64,000 nucleotides of DNA from Cyclina sinensis (lineage: Eukaryota; Mollusca; Bivalvia; Venerida; Veneridae): contig JAAONU010000016.1 of NCBI GenBank assembly GCA_012932295.1, positions 25,791,290-25,855,289 of the forward strand, in the 5' to 3' direction. The position numbers and the translations under genes are program-made. Positions 1-11,196 of this stretch are shown in pieces. A model generated the notes under the pieces. That model was not told where the DNA came from, ran no database searches, and saw nothing but the letters and a program-made list of their open reading frames with translations. How positions within the stretch are numbered: the stretch's first letter is position 1; each line of letters begins with the position of its first letter.

Positions 1-53
1 TATCTTGTATTTTACTACAATGCCTTCTTAATGTGTCATTACAGTGATCTATA

Positions 54-840
54 TATTTTTTGTGTCGCCTGCTGCAAAGTAGCCACGACATATAGGTATC
101 ACTTCTCTGTTGTCAGTCTGTCCATCCGTCACAAAAATTACTTCTCAGAAACTACAGGTGCAATTTCATCCAAACTTTACAGGAATGATCAGTACCAAGT
201 CTAGTTGTGCATATCATCGGAATTTTCCAGTTTAATGATTTTTGTGAGAGCTATGGCCCTTTAATGATTTTTTAAAACTTCTCTTATACTACTAACGCAG
301 TTTGAATGAAATGTTACAGGACTGGTCAGTACCTCAAGTACTTGCGCGTATCTAATGGGTTTTTAAGTGGAATAATTTTTTGGCTGAGTTATGGCCCTTG
401 ATTATAAAAAGGTGTTTTGGCCCGTTAATGATTTTTGTGTTGCCTGCTTCACAGTAGCTGCGACATGTTACAAAGTAGCCGTTACATGCATGGATCACTT
501 CTCCATTGTCTGTCTGTCCATCCGTCCATCTGTCACAAACTTGTCCAGACTACTCCTCAGAAAGTACTGGTGCAATTTCATCCAAACTTTACTAGAATGA
601 TCAGTACCAAGTTAAGTTGTGCAAATCATCGGCATTTTCCAATTCAGTGTTTTTTGTTAGAGTAATGGCCCTTTAATGATTTTTATTTTTAAACTTCGTC
701 TGGACTTCTTCTCTTATACTACTGAAGCAATTTGAATGCAATGTTACAGGATTGATCGGTACCTCAAGTACTTGGGCTTGTTTAACAGGTTTTTCGGTTA
801 AATGATTTTTGGCTGAGTTATGGCCCTTGAATAAAAATCT
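54..840. repeat. two-copy tandem repeat, about 370-410 bp unit
   Basis: Two diverged direct copies, about 54-416 and 426-836. Each runs through 'gtctgtccatccgtc', 'gtgcaatttcatccaaactttac', 'gatcagtaccaagt', 'cttctcttatactact' and 'ggctgagttatggccctt' in the same order. The short open frames at 391-665 lie inside the second copy and are not credible genes. This resembles other bivalve interspersed arrays; no coding content is seen. Confidence 0.75.
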
Positions 841-1034
841 CGTTTTAGCCAACAATCTGTCCAATCACCTCTCAATGCAACTGCTTAATTGGCTATCATC
901 AGGTGACACATGTGATCACTGATTGCCCATGTATTTCCAATTAAAGTTTCAGTGAATACATCTTTTGATATTTTGACTTAACGTTGTGTAATTATGCCTG
1001 TTCACCAGTTGTTGATTTTTTTCATAATTTTTAG

Positions 1035-1243
1035 AATTGTGAAACAGGCTTTGCATTTGAGGAACTGCATGTAGTTGCGGTCAGTATGGAAGACAGCAAG
1101 GCAGAGTTATTACTGCAAGATACATTGTCATGGTATTGCCAGCAGATGTTCTCTTCTTTGCTCTTGGTGATGACCCTGCCACTGTGCTTTGCAGAACATG
1201 GATCAGTTCATTTGGAGATCGAAAAGCAAGGCAGTGAAGTTTT
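1035..1243 (+). pseudogene. possible decayed coding fragment, unknown family
   Basis: After an acceptor-like 'tttttag', a frame reads through residues such as CETGFAFEELHVVAVSMED and then needs a frame change to continue as ADVLFFALGDDPATVLCRTW before hitting a stop. Amino-acid composition looks protein-like in both parts, but they are in different frames. I do not recognise the family. It could be an exon relic or a repeat-borne fragment. Confidence 0.22.
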
Positions 1244-2620
1244 AGGAGTTAAAATTGTTGAAACTTGGAAATCTAGTATCCAAAATCACAAGAACATTAT
1301 ACAATAGGAAGACAAGTGCATTAATAGATGAATAATTACTGAAAACTTCTTGTATATGAAGGTGCATAAACATGATAGAATAAGTATATCACAGAAAAAA
1401 TGATGCTCAGATTTAGAAAAACTGTAACTTAGTTATAGAAAAATCTTTTCTGTTAATTTTGTTTTTATTTCATTTTGTTGTCGTGAACTTTTTTTTCTAT
1501 TATATGATGCAGAGTGTGGCCAGTTTATTGTTTGAATAAGGTCTTGATTTGGAAATATAAGTACAAGGTTTATTTACATTTTACTGTGCACTAGACTAGT
1601 TTAAATTTTCAGAGCAGAACTGAATTCCTTAAATAGCAATCATCCAGAAATAAATTAACCTAAAACAAATACATTTGTAGTCTTAGTTAACATTTAATTT
1701 TGCGATGCCTAGAATCCCCAGTCTCTCAGTAGCCTTTATGCACAGTTGTTGAATGACATTAAGAAAGGTTTACATGTACCTAAAAAAGTGATATAAATGT
1801 CTTGTCCTTTCTTTGAAGAATGTATGTGAGTGGAACTTATGTTGTCTTTTACAGTTCTGCTTACTTTTTTTTAATTTGTTCCTATGCATAAAACCACTGG
1901 TATATACTAGTCTGATCTCATTTATTTTATATTCTAGAGTAAATGTTATATTGACCTCGTGTTCTTGTCTGTTTTCAAATCTCTTCCTGCTGATGACTAT
2001 GTAGGTAAAATTACATTGTGTGTTGTTAAGTTTCTTAACATGAAAAAAAATATTTTTACCTCCGTAGTAAGAATGGGTCCATTACACTTCAAAATACATG
2101 GTACATCTACAAGTTTCAGAGATGATCACCAAGGCTTCTTAAGATTTTTTTTAAATGAACAAGCTCATGTATTAAAGGCTGTAACTTTCAAAATATTATT
2201 AGTTTTGTGGGGGTTTTTTTGCTTTGCACTGGTGATTGTCCTGAATGTAAAAAGCAAAATGCTGTTCCTAAGTTCAGAGACCTATTTTTGTAAATGAAAA
2301 ATCTTGTTTCCCTAGTACCGGTAAAATATGTCACTTGCACTGGTAAAACGTTTAAATGCTGTTATTTAAATCGTAGTTCCTAAAACGGACAATAACTAGA
2401 AAATGTGATAGAGAGTCATGTGCGTCCTACCAACTACTGTGTCTGCAAAGTTTCAGTTCTGTATCTTCAAGGTTTCCACGATACTGATGTTTCAAAAAAA
2501 GTGACGGTATTATTAAAGTTAAAGGACTGAAACACGATCAGACAATTTCCAACATTTTGCAAAGGAATTTTTACTTTTGAAACTCTTCATTGTATTCATT
2601 CTTCGCCCCCATCAGTACTT
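1244..2620. other. AT-rich stretch without recognisable gene
   Basis: Only short, low-complexity open frames occur here (for example around 1813-2297). They are rich in F, L, S and K and have no motif. Nothing else supportable was seen. Confidence 0.5.
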
Positions 2621-2989
2621 TCAGTGCTTTGATTCATCTAAGTTGTTTTCTTTCAAAATCTCTTCAAGTTTGTTGTAATAGTTAGTAATGCAATCCCTAT
2701 GCACACAATGTTGTCTTTGCTCTGGCAGAGTTATGGTATTAACACAACTGGCGTCTCCTTTGAAGTGAGCAATATACTTTTTGTACCATTGCCATGTGAA
2801 TGGATCTCTGCTCGTAACTCTTCTTCCTAATTCTAGAGCAAAGTACGATGACTGATGAACCACTTCTAGTGGTGTGTATATGTAACCTAGTTCTGCAAGT
2901 TCATGAAAATGGGTAGCAAGTTCATACTTTTCCTCTCTGTAAAATATTGCACCAAACTGATAAGTTCTTGCACTCTTTGATTCCTGGAG
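2621..2989 (-). CDS. pogo/jerky-type transposase-like exon fragment (copy 1)
   Basis: On the minus strand a 'tatatttcag' acceptor (AG at 2991-2990) is followed by a phase-0 frame of 122 codons ending in TGA. It starts L-Q-E-S-K-S-A-R-T-Y and continues through a helix-rich part (EEKYELATHFHELAELGY, QSSYFALELGRRV) to CVHRDCITNYYNKLEEI. This aligns by eye with residues in the frame at 7929-9032 (EEKKLTAHLKELATLGY, ASYYAIELGKR, CTNRECISTYYYKLNGI). The pipsqueak-type helix-turn-helix present in that copy is missing here, and the frame ends just before the DDE part. Residues upstream of the acceptor (to 3127) look like intron. It may be a truncated paralogue, an alternative terminal exon of the zinc-finger locus on this strand, or a pseudogene. 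Confidence 0.5.
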   Translation of the reverse strand, partial: LQESKSARTYQFGAIFYREEKYELATHFHELAELGYIYTPLEVVHQSSYFALELGRRVTSRDPFTWQWYKKYIAHFKGDASCVNTITLPEQRQHCVHRDCITNYYNKLEEILKENNLDESKH

Positions 2990-3728
2990 CTGAAATATAC
3001 AATAAACATGATTGTTGCTGATGACAATATCGAACAATGTCTTGTTGACTCTTACTCTTCTCTGACTGTGGTTAGTTTGGCTAAGTTTAACAGTACTCAG
3101 ACTCGACATGAACAGTACTATCATCAAGCTACAACCTTCCTTAAGTTTTTGTCATAAATGTTTGGCCAAAAAAATTACTGCTATATACATAAACTGCATC
3201 AAGGGAATGACCAACTGGTCAGATGAGCAAGTTCTGGGACCACATCCAGAAATACTGAAGAATTTAATACTATGATCAAGAGACTTTGTTTAATTAAACT
3301 AGTTTAGACCTTGATCAATGATGAAAAATCAATATTTCTTTATCATTATAAAATCTGAGGAGTAATCACCTTAATCATCAAAAGGTTATCAAGGTGGTAC
3401 TGCACTGATTAAACAAGGGCGATCAAACAGGGACTGCGTTAAGGGCGAAGTCGGGTGAAAACTTCGCCTAAATAGTACTGCACTGATTAAAAAATTGATT
3501 GAAAGGTTCAAATGAAACCTCCGTTAAGATATGTTCTGCTTAAGGAACAGCAATGTCAACTAGATGTTTTTTGTGAAAAATGCATGTGTCCCCCCTGTAC
3601 CTGATGTAAGGAAGGCCAAGGAAGAGATATCACCTTTCTGAAACAGAAGCCTCTCTCATTTATTGTGGTATAAAGAACATTTTACATGGTGGTAGCTGTA
3701 ATGTATTGGAGTAACAACAGCTTCAATG
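2990..3728. other. intergenic; 17-bp direct repeats around a hairpin
   Basis: GTACTGCACTGATTAAA occurs at 3397-3413 and again at 3475-3491. Between them lies an inverted pair GGCGAAG (3444-3450) and CTTCGCC (3462-3468). No gene is seen. Confidence 0.5.
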
Positions 3729-4390
3729 CAGTCCATGTTTTTAACATATATATGGTCGAGAAGTGTCCTTCCAGCAGTGACCTTGACCTTTGACCTACTG
3801 ACCCCAAAATCAATAGGGTTCTTCTACTCAATAAGGGCAATCACCCTATGAAGTTTGAAGGCTCTGGGTAAAATAGAACTCCAGTTATTGTGCTGAAACG
3901 GTTTTCACTCTTCGGGCCCCTATGACCTTGACCTTTGGCCTACTGACCCCCAAGATCAATAGGGTTCTTCTACTCAATAAGGGAAATCACCCTATGAAGT
4001 TTGAAGGCTCTGGGTGAAATAGAACTCCAGTTATTTAGCGGAAACGGTTTAAAATCTTTGGGCCCCTGTGACCTTGACCTTTGACCTACTGACCTCAAAA
4101 TCAATAGGGTTTTTCTGCACAATACGGGTAATCATCCTATGAAGTTTGAAAGCTCTGGGTGAAATTGAACTCCAGTTATAGAGCGGAAATGGTTTACACT
4201 CTTTGGGCCCCTGTGACCTTGACCTTTGACCTACTGACCCCAAAATCAATAGGGTTTTTTCTACTCAATAAGGGCAATCATCCTATGAAGTTTGAAGGCT
4301 CTGGGTCAAAGGGTAGTCCTGTTATTGAACGGAAACGAAAGTATGACAGACGGACAAGGCAAAAACAATATGACTCTCCCAGAGGGGGGG
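3729..4390 (+). repeat. tandem array, about 146-bp monomer, four units
   Basis: Four head-to-tail units each carry 'gaccttgacctttgacctactgacc', 'tcaatagggtt', 'caataagggcaatc' and 'atgaagtttgaaggctctgggt'. Successive units start near 3779, 3926, 4071 and 4216. The array ends in 'gacagacggacaagg' and a C-rich/G-rich inverted end 'ctctcccagaggggggg'. Open frames at 4049-4581 are array-borne. Confidence 0.85.
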
Positions 4391-5694
4391 AAACAAATAG
4401 TCTTAAACGCTATACTAACATTTACATGAAGGTAACGATAAATGCTGAAAACATTTACTCTGAGGTAGCAAATATATATTTCACAAACTTATCTGGTTTC
4501 CATGGAGGGACCAACCTTATCACAGAAATGTGCTTCAGTCAAAAAAATATGTGGGTTTCCGGTGGAATATACGAGGGTTAGACATCCTTTTATAAAGCGG
4601 TAAGTCAACAACTTGAACAGTGAGTTTTCCAATTTTAAATTGTTTGTGGTAAATATTAACTACTTTTGGAAAAAAATCGAAATGCTATTCAACCCTTTTA
4701 TATTTCTTTGATAGTTACGAGTTCTTGTCATCTGATGCTGTCTCCTTTGAGAAATTATTTGTGTTGTGGGTTTGGGTGTATCAGGAACTGAACATGCTGA
4801 TGAGGAAACATGAAACAATCAAACAATCTGACCAAGTAAGTGTAAATCATATATTCTTAACCCTACTAATATCTTTGGGAATTGGCATTCGGCTATGAAC
4901 AAAGGGAACCTAGGTCAAAATTCATTTAGCGGTCCATAAGTGTATATGCACTCCATATCCACCATTGAAATACAATACAATACATGGAGAATAGCCAACC
5001 CATTGTATTTGAAAAACACTATTGAACTGTAGTTTATCACATTTATGTTCACTTTAAAAGCATAACTACCATACAAAAGAAAAATAAATACACTAGTGGT
5101 TCTAACTTTTCCTAAGAATTTGTGAAGAAAAGTTATCAAAGCTTAGTAAATAGAAAACCTGACTATCGATTTACTAAATTAAAACATTTGGAATAGGTTG
5201 CTTCTCTGAATTTGACAAATACAATTCATATCAATATTCTTACAGACTAACTTGACTTTTCAAATTCTTGCATGTGCAATTGAAACTCATGTATATACAA
5301 ATAGATATTCTTTTTAACTTGGTTTATAACTTGAAACCATGCATCAAGTTCTTCTAAAGTCATATATATAAAATCCCCACTTCCTTGTCCGTTTTTATAA
5401 TCTTAACACATATCAAGTTATTAGATTTCTTAAAAACAGCAGGGTTTTTGTTCTTCTCAGTTTATCAATGACACACTATTATTGTGTACCATGTTTCATA
5501 ATTAAGATATTTTGTGTACTTTCTGGAAATATGGGTCATTTCTTAGGAAGAGGTCCAAAGGATTACACTTTTCATGGGTTAATCACGAGTCTTTAATAAA
5601 CATAACTAAACATTGTGCTTTACTTTTTGGCAATCCTGTCGCCATTCTCACCTGGGAACACCTGGGAACAAATCACTCGGATTCAAAAGATTCA
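4391..5694. other. AT-rich stretch without recognisable gene
   Basis: No frame with a recognisable motif. A 51-nt phase-0 interval at 4785-4835 has splice-like borders but nothing links it to a gene. Confidence 0.45.
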
Positions 5695-6300
5695 AATGCA
5701 CATGACACACACCATCTCATTCAAGCAAACAATTGTGCCAATTTATTGAAAGCCCTCCGCCCATGGCCAAAGTTACAGTCTGGACAAGTAGAACTGTATG
5801 TAATTTTTATGTTCGATTTTTTATTGTGATCTTGACCTTTGAGTTTCCTACCTTGTTCATGTGCCCAACATACAATCTCATTTAGGAAAACATAAAGACA
5901 CAAGAAATTTTGAAATCTTACCAACTAAAAACAAGTTACAACCTGGGCAAGGTGAATTAGAGCAAACTGACTTCTTAGTGTCACCTTGATATTTCAGCTT
6001 ATCTCCTGATTCATGCAAATGGCACACCATTTCATTAATGCAAACAAAAGTTTCAAGTAATTTTGAAATCTATACAACCAAGGCCAAGTTACAGCATGGA
6101 TAAGTAGAACTGTAGTGAAGTTTGATGTTAGACTTCTTATTGTGACCTTGACCTTTGAGCTTCTGACCTTGTTCATATGCACACACACTTGGGTCTCATT
6201 AATGCAAACATTTATCACTTGTCTCACTGAAATTTTGAAATCCCTCCAAAGCAAGCAAAGTCAAAGCCTGTACAAGCCACTATATGCTGCCCTGAATTTT
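5695..6300 (+). repeat. degenerate tandem array, about 150-bp units
   Basis: Repeated blocks contain 'gaccttgacctttgag', 'ttgttcatgtgc', 'tctcattaatgcaaac', 'ttttgaaatc' and 'caagttacagc'. About four diverged units can be followed. Open frames across it are shadows of the repeat. Confidence 0.65.
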
Positions 6301-7928
6301 TTTGGGAAGCATAAAAAATCAAATTTTTCTTTCTTGTCTCTTAGTTCAGACCTCTGCTTAAATTAAAACAAGTCTTGATTAACTAACATGAAACCAAGTC
6401 AGTTATCCCCAGTAAAAAATTGTCTAGTTAACAAGAAAATTGCAATGCATAATAATTAAAATGCTTGAAAAATTTCTAATATATTTGCTTTTTTGTTTGC
6501 ATGTTGATAAAATTATCAATGTCTGTTTATTTACCTGTTTTCCTTAATCTTGACTGGAAAAACAAGACCTTCACTATTTATTAAGAAAATTCAAGTTTTA
6601 AAGAACAGAATGTATAGTGTACAAGCCAATCACTCAAAAGTATTTCAAGCTTCCATTAAACAAGCCATTTCTATGCCATTTCTTGATGATACACAGCAGT
6701 TTCCCCCAACAACGTAAAGCTGTACCTATATTTGGACACCAAAATTCGGAAAACTGAATCGAATATAAGAATATGGCAAACCGAATATTTGAATATTGAT
6801 TTCAGTATTCATTACCATTCTTAGATAAAAACTAATTTGAGCATTTGCAGAAAAAAAACAACAAACTTACAGCATAACTTACAGTTAATTGAAAACATTT
6901 ATTCTTAACAAATTTGTAAAATGAAAATGGCAGTTTTCAACCAGGCAGTCATAACCTCTGGTTAACTGAACTTTGCCAAGCCATATGAGTAAATGAAATG
7001 ATACTTCCTCTGTCAAAAAAGTGTAAGAGTAAGAGAAAAATACTTTTTTACAAATCAATAATGTATTTATATGCACATCCTTTTAAAACCAAATAGTAAC
7101 AGTTTCTGATTTTTTTTATTGAAGTTTTTAATAGCGATGTCAATAGATGCTAAATCTAGTATTAGAGTATTTGAAACTTTTTTCATTAGATTTCATGAAA
7201 ATTGCTGTTCTTAATGCCATGGTGTCTCACAAGTTTAAGAAGAGGTTATTCAAATTTAAAAATTTGATGAAATTTTGTTAAATGTTGTATTTATCATAAA
7301 AACAAAAACAATAACAAATAATGTGAAAATAAAAAGATAAATATTTGCATTTAAAGTTCTTGAATGAAATTTGCATTCAACAATTTGGTCATACACCATG
7401 CTTTACTTTACAGCCTGCAGCTAGAATGTTTCCACTGATACTTCTTACTTTTGCACAGGAATAAAATGATGGACTGCCAGTGTTACATTTGTAATAAATA
7501 CAAGTGTTCAGTTAGTTAATGAAATGACTTGTATGAGCATTAATCATCATTTTAATTGCACAGCTCAATTCAAATGACAACATTCCAACATTAAAAAAAA
7601 GTATTACAGAGACTGAACCTTAATGCAATGACAAACATAGTTCACATATTCTCAATATCAGTAACACTTGGCAATCGTTTTAACTTTCAAAAATTTAAGT
7701 TGAATATTACATATTTGTTTCCAAAAAGGAAAAATGAAAACCAACACAGTCACTAAGAAGTAATACTAATTTTGTCATTATGCAATTTACACATTACATT
7801 CTACAGAAAGGCATTTTGTGTCAACACACCTCAGATGAAACTTTGGAATCTGTTTGCTCAATGAGTTTTTACGCAAAGCCAAATCAAAACTGTAACTTGA
7901 GTTTGCTTGAAATGTTACATGTGTAGTT
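6301..7928. other. AT-rich flank of the pogo-like frame, no gene seen
   Basis: Low-complexity A/T-rich DNA. It may hold the 3' untranslated region of the minus-strand frame ending at 7929, since the minus strand has an AATAAA-like string near 7120, but this is a weak signal. Confidence 0.4.
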
Positions 7929-9032
7929 TCAATCAGTAATTCCCTCTTTTTGCAGAAAATCACACATGACATTGCTTTCCTGTAGTGGATAAATTCCATA
8001 CCTACTGAAAAATTTCTTCAAAATGACAGGGGTAACCATAGTATCATATAAAGACTTTACCATAGAAACCACACTTGAAGTAGATGTAATATGCTTGTAT
8101 GGACTCACTTCACCATACTTTTCTAAATACTTTGTTTTTACAGACTGGAAGACCAATTGTCGGGTCTTCACAATATGTGACAAATAAGGTGGTATAGGAA
8201 ACAGTAGGAGGTGATTACTTTTGGCCCACTGAATTAATTCTACAGGCAACAGCATTCGAAGGGCATCATATAACACAATGATGTAGGCATTTTCATTTCC
8301 AGCTCCAGTAAGTTTACTTAAATGGTTACTAAAGTAGTTTTTAAAACCTTGTGTGAATAAATGAGATTTTCTCAATAGATCTTGGTCTCTCTCTTCTAGT
8401 CTAGTGACAAGAACAAAGTAAGGAGAGATTTTCTGTCCTGCTGCATTACCAGCCCCAATCAAGGTCACTGTATCACATTCGTCTCCATCTGGCACATCAA
8501 TATCCACCTCATCCATTAGATATATGCTTTCAGGATTGTTGCCAAGGTTATATTCTTTAATAATGCCATTCAACTTATAATAATATGTAGAAATACATTC
8601 TCTATTAGTACATAACTTCTTCTGTTTTGGCAACAGAAATGACTGCACATAGTCATGTTCAGAACAGCGTATGACATATCCAGAATACCAGCATCTTGTG
8701 AAACGGCTTTTATGATCCCTTTTTCCAAGTTCTATGGCGTAATATGAAGCTTGGCATGTAATTTCTCTTTGCGTAAATCCATAACCTAGTGTGGCAAGTT
8801 CCTTCAGATGAGCAGTAAGTTTCTTCTCTTCTTCTTCACTTAAAACAGTGCCTGGTCCATTTTTGGCAACATCAATAGAAACCCTGTTATGGACTCTGTC
8901 TTTTAAAGTAGTTATAGGCACACCAAACATCTTAGCAGCTGCCGCCACAGGAGAACCTGTCTCCATCACATAGTTGTATGCAGATACCATGTCTGCCTTG
9001 TCATAATTTGCTCTTCTTTTCTTTCTCTGGAC
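7929..9032 (-). CDS. pogo/jerky-type transposase-derived protein with pipsqueak HTH (copy 2)
   Basis: An uninterrupted frame of 367 codons on the minus strand. The exon most likely begins at 9032, after 'gattttcag', in phase 0, adding 14 residues (V-Q-R-K-K-R-R-A-N-Y...) before the first ATG at 8990; the KKRR is a possible nuclear signal. Residues about 15-45 form a pipsqueak-type helix-turn-helix (AYNYVMETGSPVAAAAKMFG, then ITTLKDRV). A helix-rich second part follows (EEKKLTAHLKELATLGYGFT). From about residue 175 it resembles the DDE_1 domain of pogo-like transposases: MDEVDID, GAGNAAGQKISPYFVLVTR, IVLYDALRML, FPIPPYLSHI. The Asp of LYDALRML is kept, but the usual GHxSH context is gone, and the family's last Asp (PLDVGVF) is replaced by TRQLVF, so cutting activity is unlikely. 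It is either a domesticated gene or a terminal exon of the zinc-finger locus on the same strand. Confidence 0.68.
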   Translation of the reverse strand, partial: VQRKKRRANYDKADMVSAYNYVMETGSPVAAAAKMFGVPITTLKDRVHNRVSIDVAKNGPGTVLSEEEEKKLTAHLKELATLGYGFTQREITCQASYYAIELGKRDHKSRFTRCWYSGYVIRCSEHDYVQSFLLPKQKKLCTNRECISTYYYKLNGIIKEYNLGNNPESIYLMDEVDIDVPDGDECDTVTLIGAGNAAGQKISPYFVLVTRLEERDQDLLRKSHLFTQGFKNYFSNHLSKLTGAGNENAYIIVLYDALRMLLPVELIQWAKSNHLLLFPIPPYLSHIVKTRQLVFQSVKTKYLEKYGEVSPYKHITSTSSVVSMVKSLYDTMVTPVILKKFFSRYGIYPLQESNVMCDFLQKEGITD

Positions 9033-9239
9033 CTGAAAATCAAATGAACTTAATTAATAAAAACATTTTTTCCCCCTCAAAAACAGTTGTCCCTGCCACA
9101 CAATACTCATGTATACTCTGCACCTACAACATAAGAGAAATATTAGTGAAATGAGTAAAAGAAGGATTTCAAACATGAAAACTGTTCTTAAACTATTGTA
9201 TCTACCAGACATACACAATTTCAAAACACTGAATAAAAC
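9033..9239 (-). other. probable intron side of the pogo-like exon
   Basis: The minus strand shows 'catttgattttcag' directly before the exon at 9032. A stop occurs in frame a short way upstream, so the frame cannot extend far without splicing. Confidence 0.4.
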
Positions 9240-9375
9240 AATCCCTCAATGAATAAATGCTATGTTCAAATGAACACCATGCCCCCAGCGGGGCCTCAAA
9301 AAGGTAAAAATTTTGTGACAAACAGACACACAGACAGAACAAAAACATTATGCTTCCTCCAGAGGCATAAAAATT
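9240..9375 (+). repeat. terminal fragment of a hairpin-ended repeat element
   Basis: Contains a GC-rich inverted stretch 'gcccccagcggggc', then 'gacaaacagacacacagacag', then a terminal hairpin 'tatgcttcctccagaggcata' followed by A-rich sequence. This matches the end design of the larger arrays in the window. Confidence 0.55.
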
Positions 9376-9529
9376 TGCCTTATGAAGATTCCTATCTATT
9401 CATGACACATATTCGTGGCAATTTATCTGAAAATCCTTTAAAGCAAGTAAATGGTATTGTCCTTGTTCACAACTATGTTCTTTTCAAGCGCAGTTTTTTT
9501 TGTGAAGTTACCCCTGCGAGAGCATGTTC

Positions 9530-9590
9530 ATCAATTCATGAATTTTCATGAACAATTCATGAACTATTCATGAAATTCTTGCAGGAGAAA
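9530..9590. repeat. cluster of TTCATGAA palindromes within an imperfect inverted repeat
   Basis: Four copies of the self-complementary octamer TTCATGAA occur in about 45 bp. They are flanked by 'cctgcgag' on the left and 'cttgcagg' on the right, which are roughly inverted, so the block could fold into a hairpin. Confidence 0.55.
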
Positions 9591-9599
9591 ACTTCACTT

Positions 9600-10340
9600 T
9601 GTAATATGTTTGTGTAATGTTTTGTAATACCGAAATTTGCATGATATAGTTATAACCCCAACAAGCTGCACCTGTCAACTCTGACATCTTGATTACCCTG
9701 ACATTTAGCAACTGATCTCCAATTAAAGACATGTCTTATTACCTAAAATAATGCAATGCATGAGATATAATTATAACCCAGACAAGCTCAATTACACTCT
9801 TAATCTTAGACATTTCAAAGTGATTTTGACCTTAGAGCTACAGGCCTGTGTCTTATACAAAGGAATATATTTGTGCAGTTATTTTAGAGTCACTCTAAGC
9901 AAGCTATAAGCCAATATTGACCCTAGGGTCATGATCTTAACCCACTTGGTAGGGGTCCACTAGACAATATATGCTAAACACCAAAAATCAAAACTCTAGG
10001 CCTTATGGTTTATGAGTAATCAGCCACATTAAAGTTTTTACATGACGCCAACGTCTCAGTGACTATTATAACTTGGTTTGTTTCTTCTAAAATAGACGAG
10101 CTAATAAAAGGAAGCTGATCCCAGGGTGATATTACCAGTGTCCTTGATATCACCCTTGTTCAAATAAAAACATGCAAAACATAACTTTAAACTTCACTGA
10201 ACAGTATGTTTTTCAACATCACTGACTAGTGTTACTTTAACTATTGTAACATTCATTTACTGACTAGTTTATGTTTTCCATTTGAGTATTTTGAACTTAG
10301 TGTAATTGCACTTAGCTCAACCTGTGAAGAACCATACAGA
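9600..10340. repeat. degenerate diverged repeats
   Basis: Two related blocks near 9640-9690 and 9755-9810 share 'catgatatagttataaccc(c/a)aacaagct'-like text. The section 9890-10020 ('tgaccctagggtcatgatctt', 'ggtaggggtccactag') resembles further interspersed repeat. No gene is supported. Confidence 0.45.
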
Positions 10341-10841
10341 ATACTTTCCAGTGTATTACTCTGGTCAGAGTTGTTCTTACCTTATCCAGTGCAGTTTGTG
10401 CAGGTACTGCCAAACTACTATAAAAAAGAGTAGCTCCCTGCTTTATCAAAAGCAACTACAATGTTCCCACTTCCACTGAAATCATATATGGCTTAGCTAC
10501 AAGCTCTGCCATTTTTGTTTTGTAACAACATGGTCTGTATTCTCTTTCAAATGAACCTGGCACCCCTGATAACATGATAAAAGGAGCAAATGTCTGATCT
10601 TTTTACAACTTCTTGCCTGGAAAGACATATGATGGGGGTCAGGTTTTCATCAACAGCATTTCCAGCAGCAATGGCAGTATGTTTGACAAGCTTTTGGGTG
10701 TTCCAGGACATACAGTTAATAAGGAAGTGTTCAGTTCAGACAGCTGTCTCAATGATTGTAAAAATACACTTTGGATGTTACCTAATGCTTTGTAGTATGC
10801 ACACTTATTCTCCTTGGCATCAGACTTAGCTCATTATAATG

Positions 10842-10944
10842 CAATCTCATTAAAATCATATCCTAATTTGTGCTCCTCTACTATCTATTCACAATTAGCA
10901 AAAGATAGTGGAACGTCAGTAAGAATATGATTTTAATGAGATTG
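10842..10944. mobile_element. 103-bp palindromic MITE
   Basis: Begins CAATCTCATTAAAATCATAT and ends with its exact reverse complement (20-bp perfect terminal inverted repeats). The inner halves are also largely complementary (CTACTATCT against AAAGATAGTGG), so the whole unit can fold back. It sits inside the decayed transposase at 10590-12210. No target duplication could be defined with confidence. Confidence 0.85.
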
Positions 10945-11196
10945 TTTAAAATGCAGGTTTAAGTAATTTTACACATTAGAGGTCTGGCCACCTTTTAACG
11001 TTATCATAAAACTGAGAACTGCTTAGAGCAGATGTGAACTGGTGGGTTTTTTGAGAGAAAAAGCAAAATCTTGTCCAATATTAAAGTGTATTTCTGACTT
11101 GTTATAATCATAACTAATCTGTGCCATTAATGCTATATGATTCACCAGTTCTCTCTCTTCAGTGGGTGTTAAAAGCATACTGTGTCCTGGCACTGC

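Noticed and set aside
4785..4835. 51-nt phase 0-0 interval with acceptor- and donor-like borders
   Set aside because: No partner exons, no recognisable residues, and such borders are expected by chance in this AT-rich DNA.
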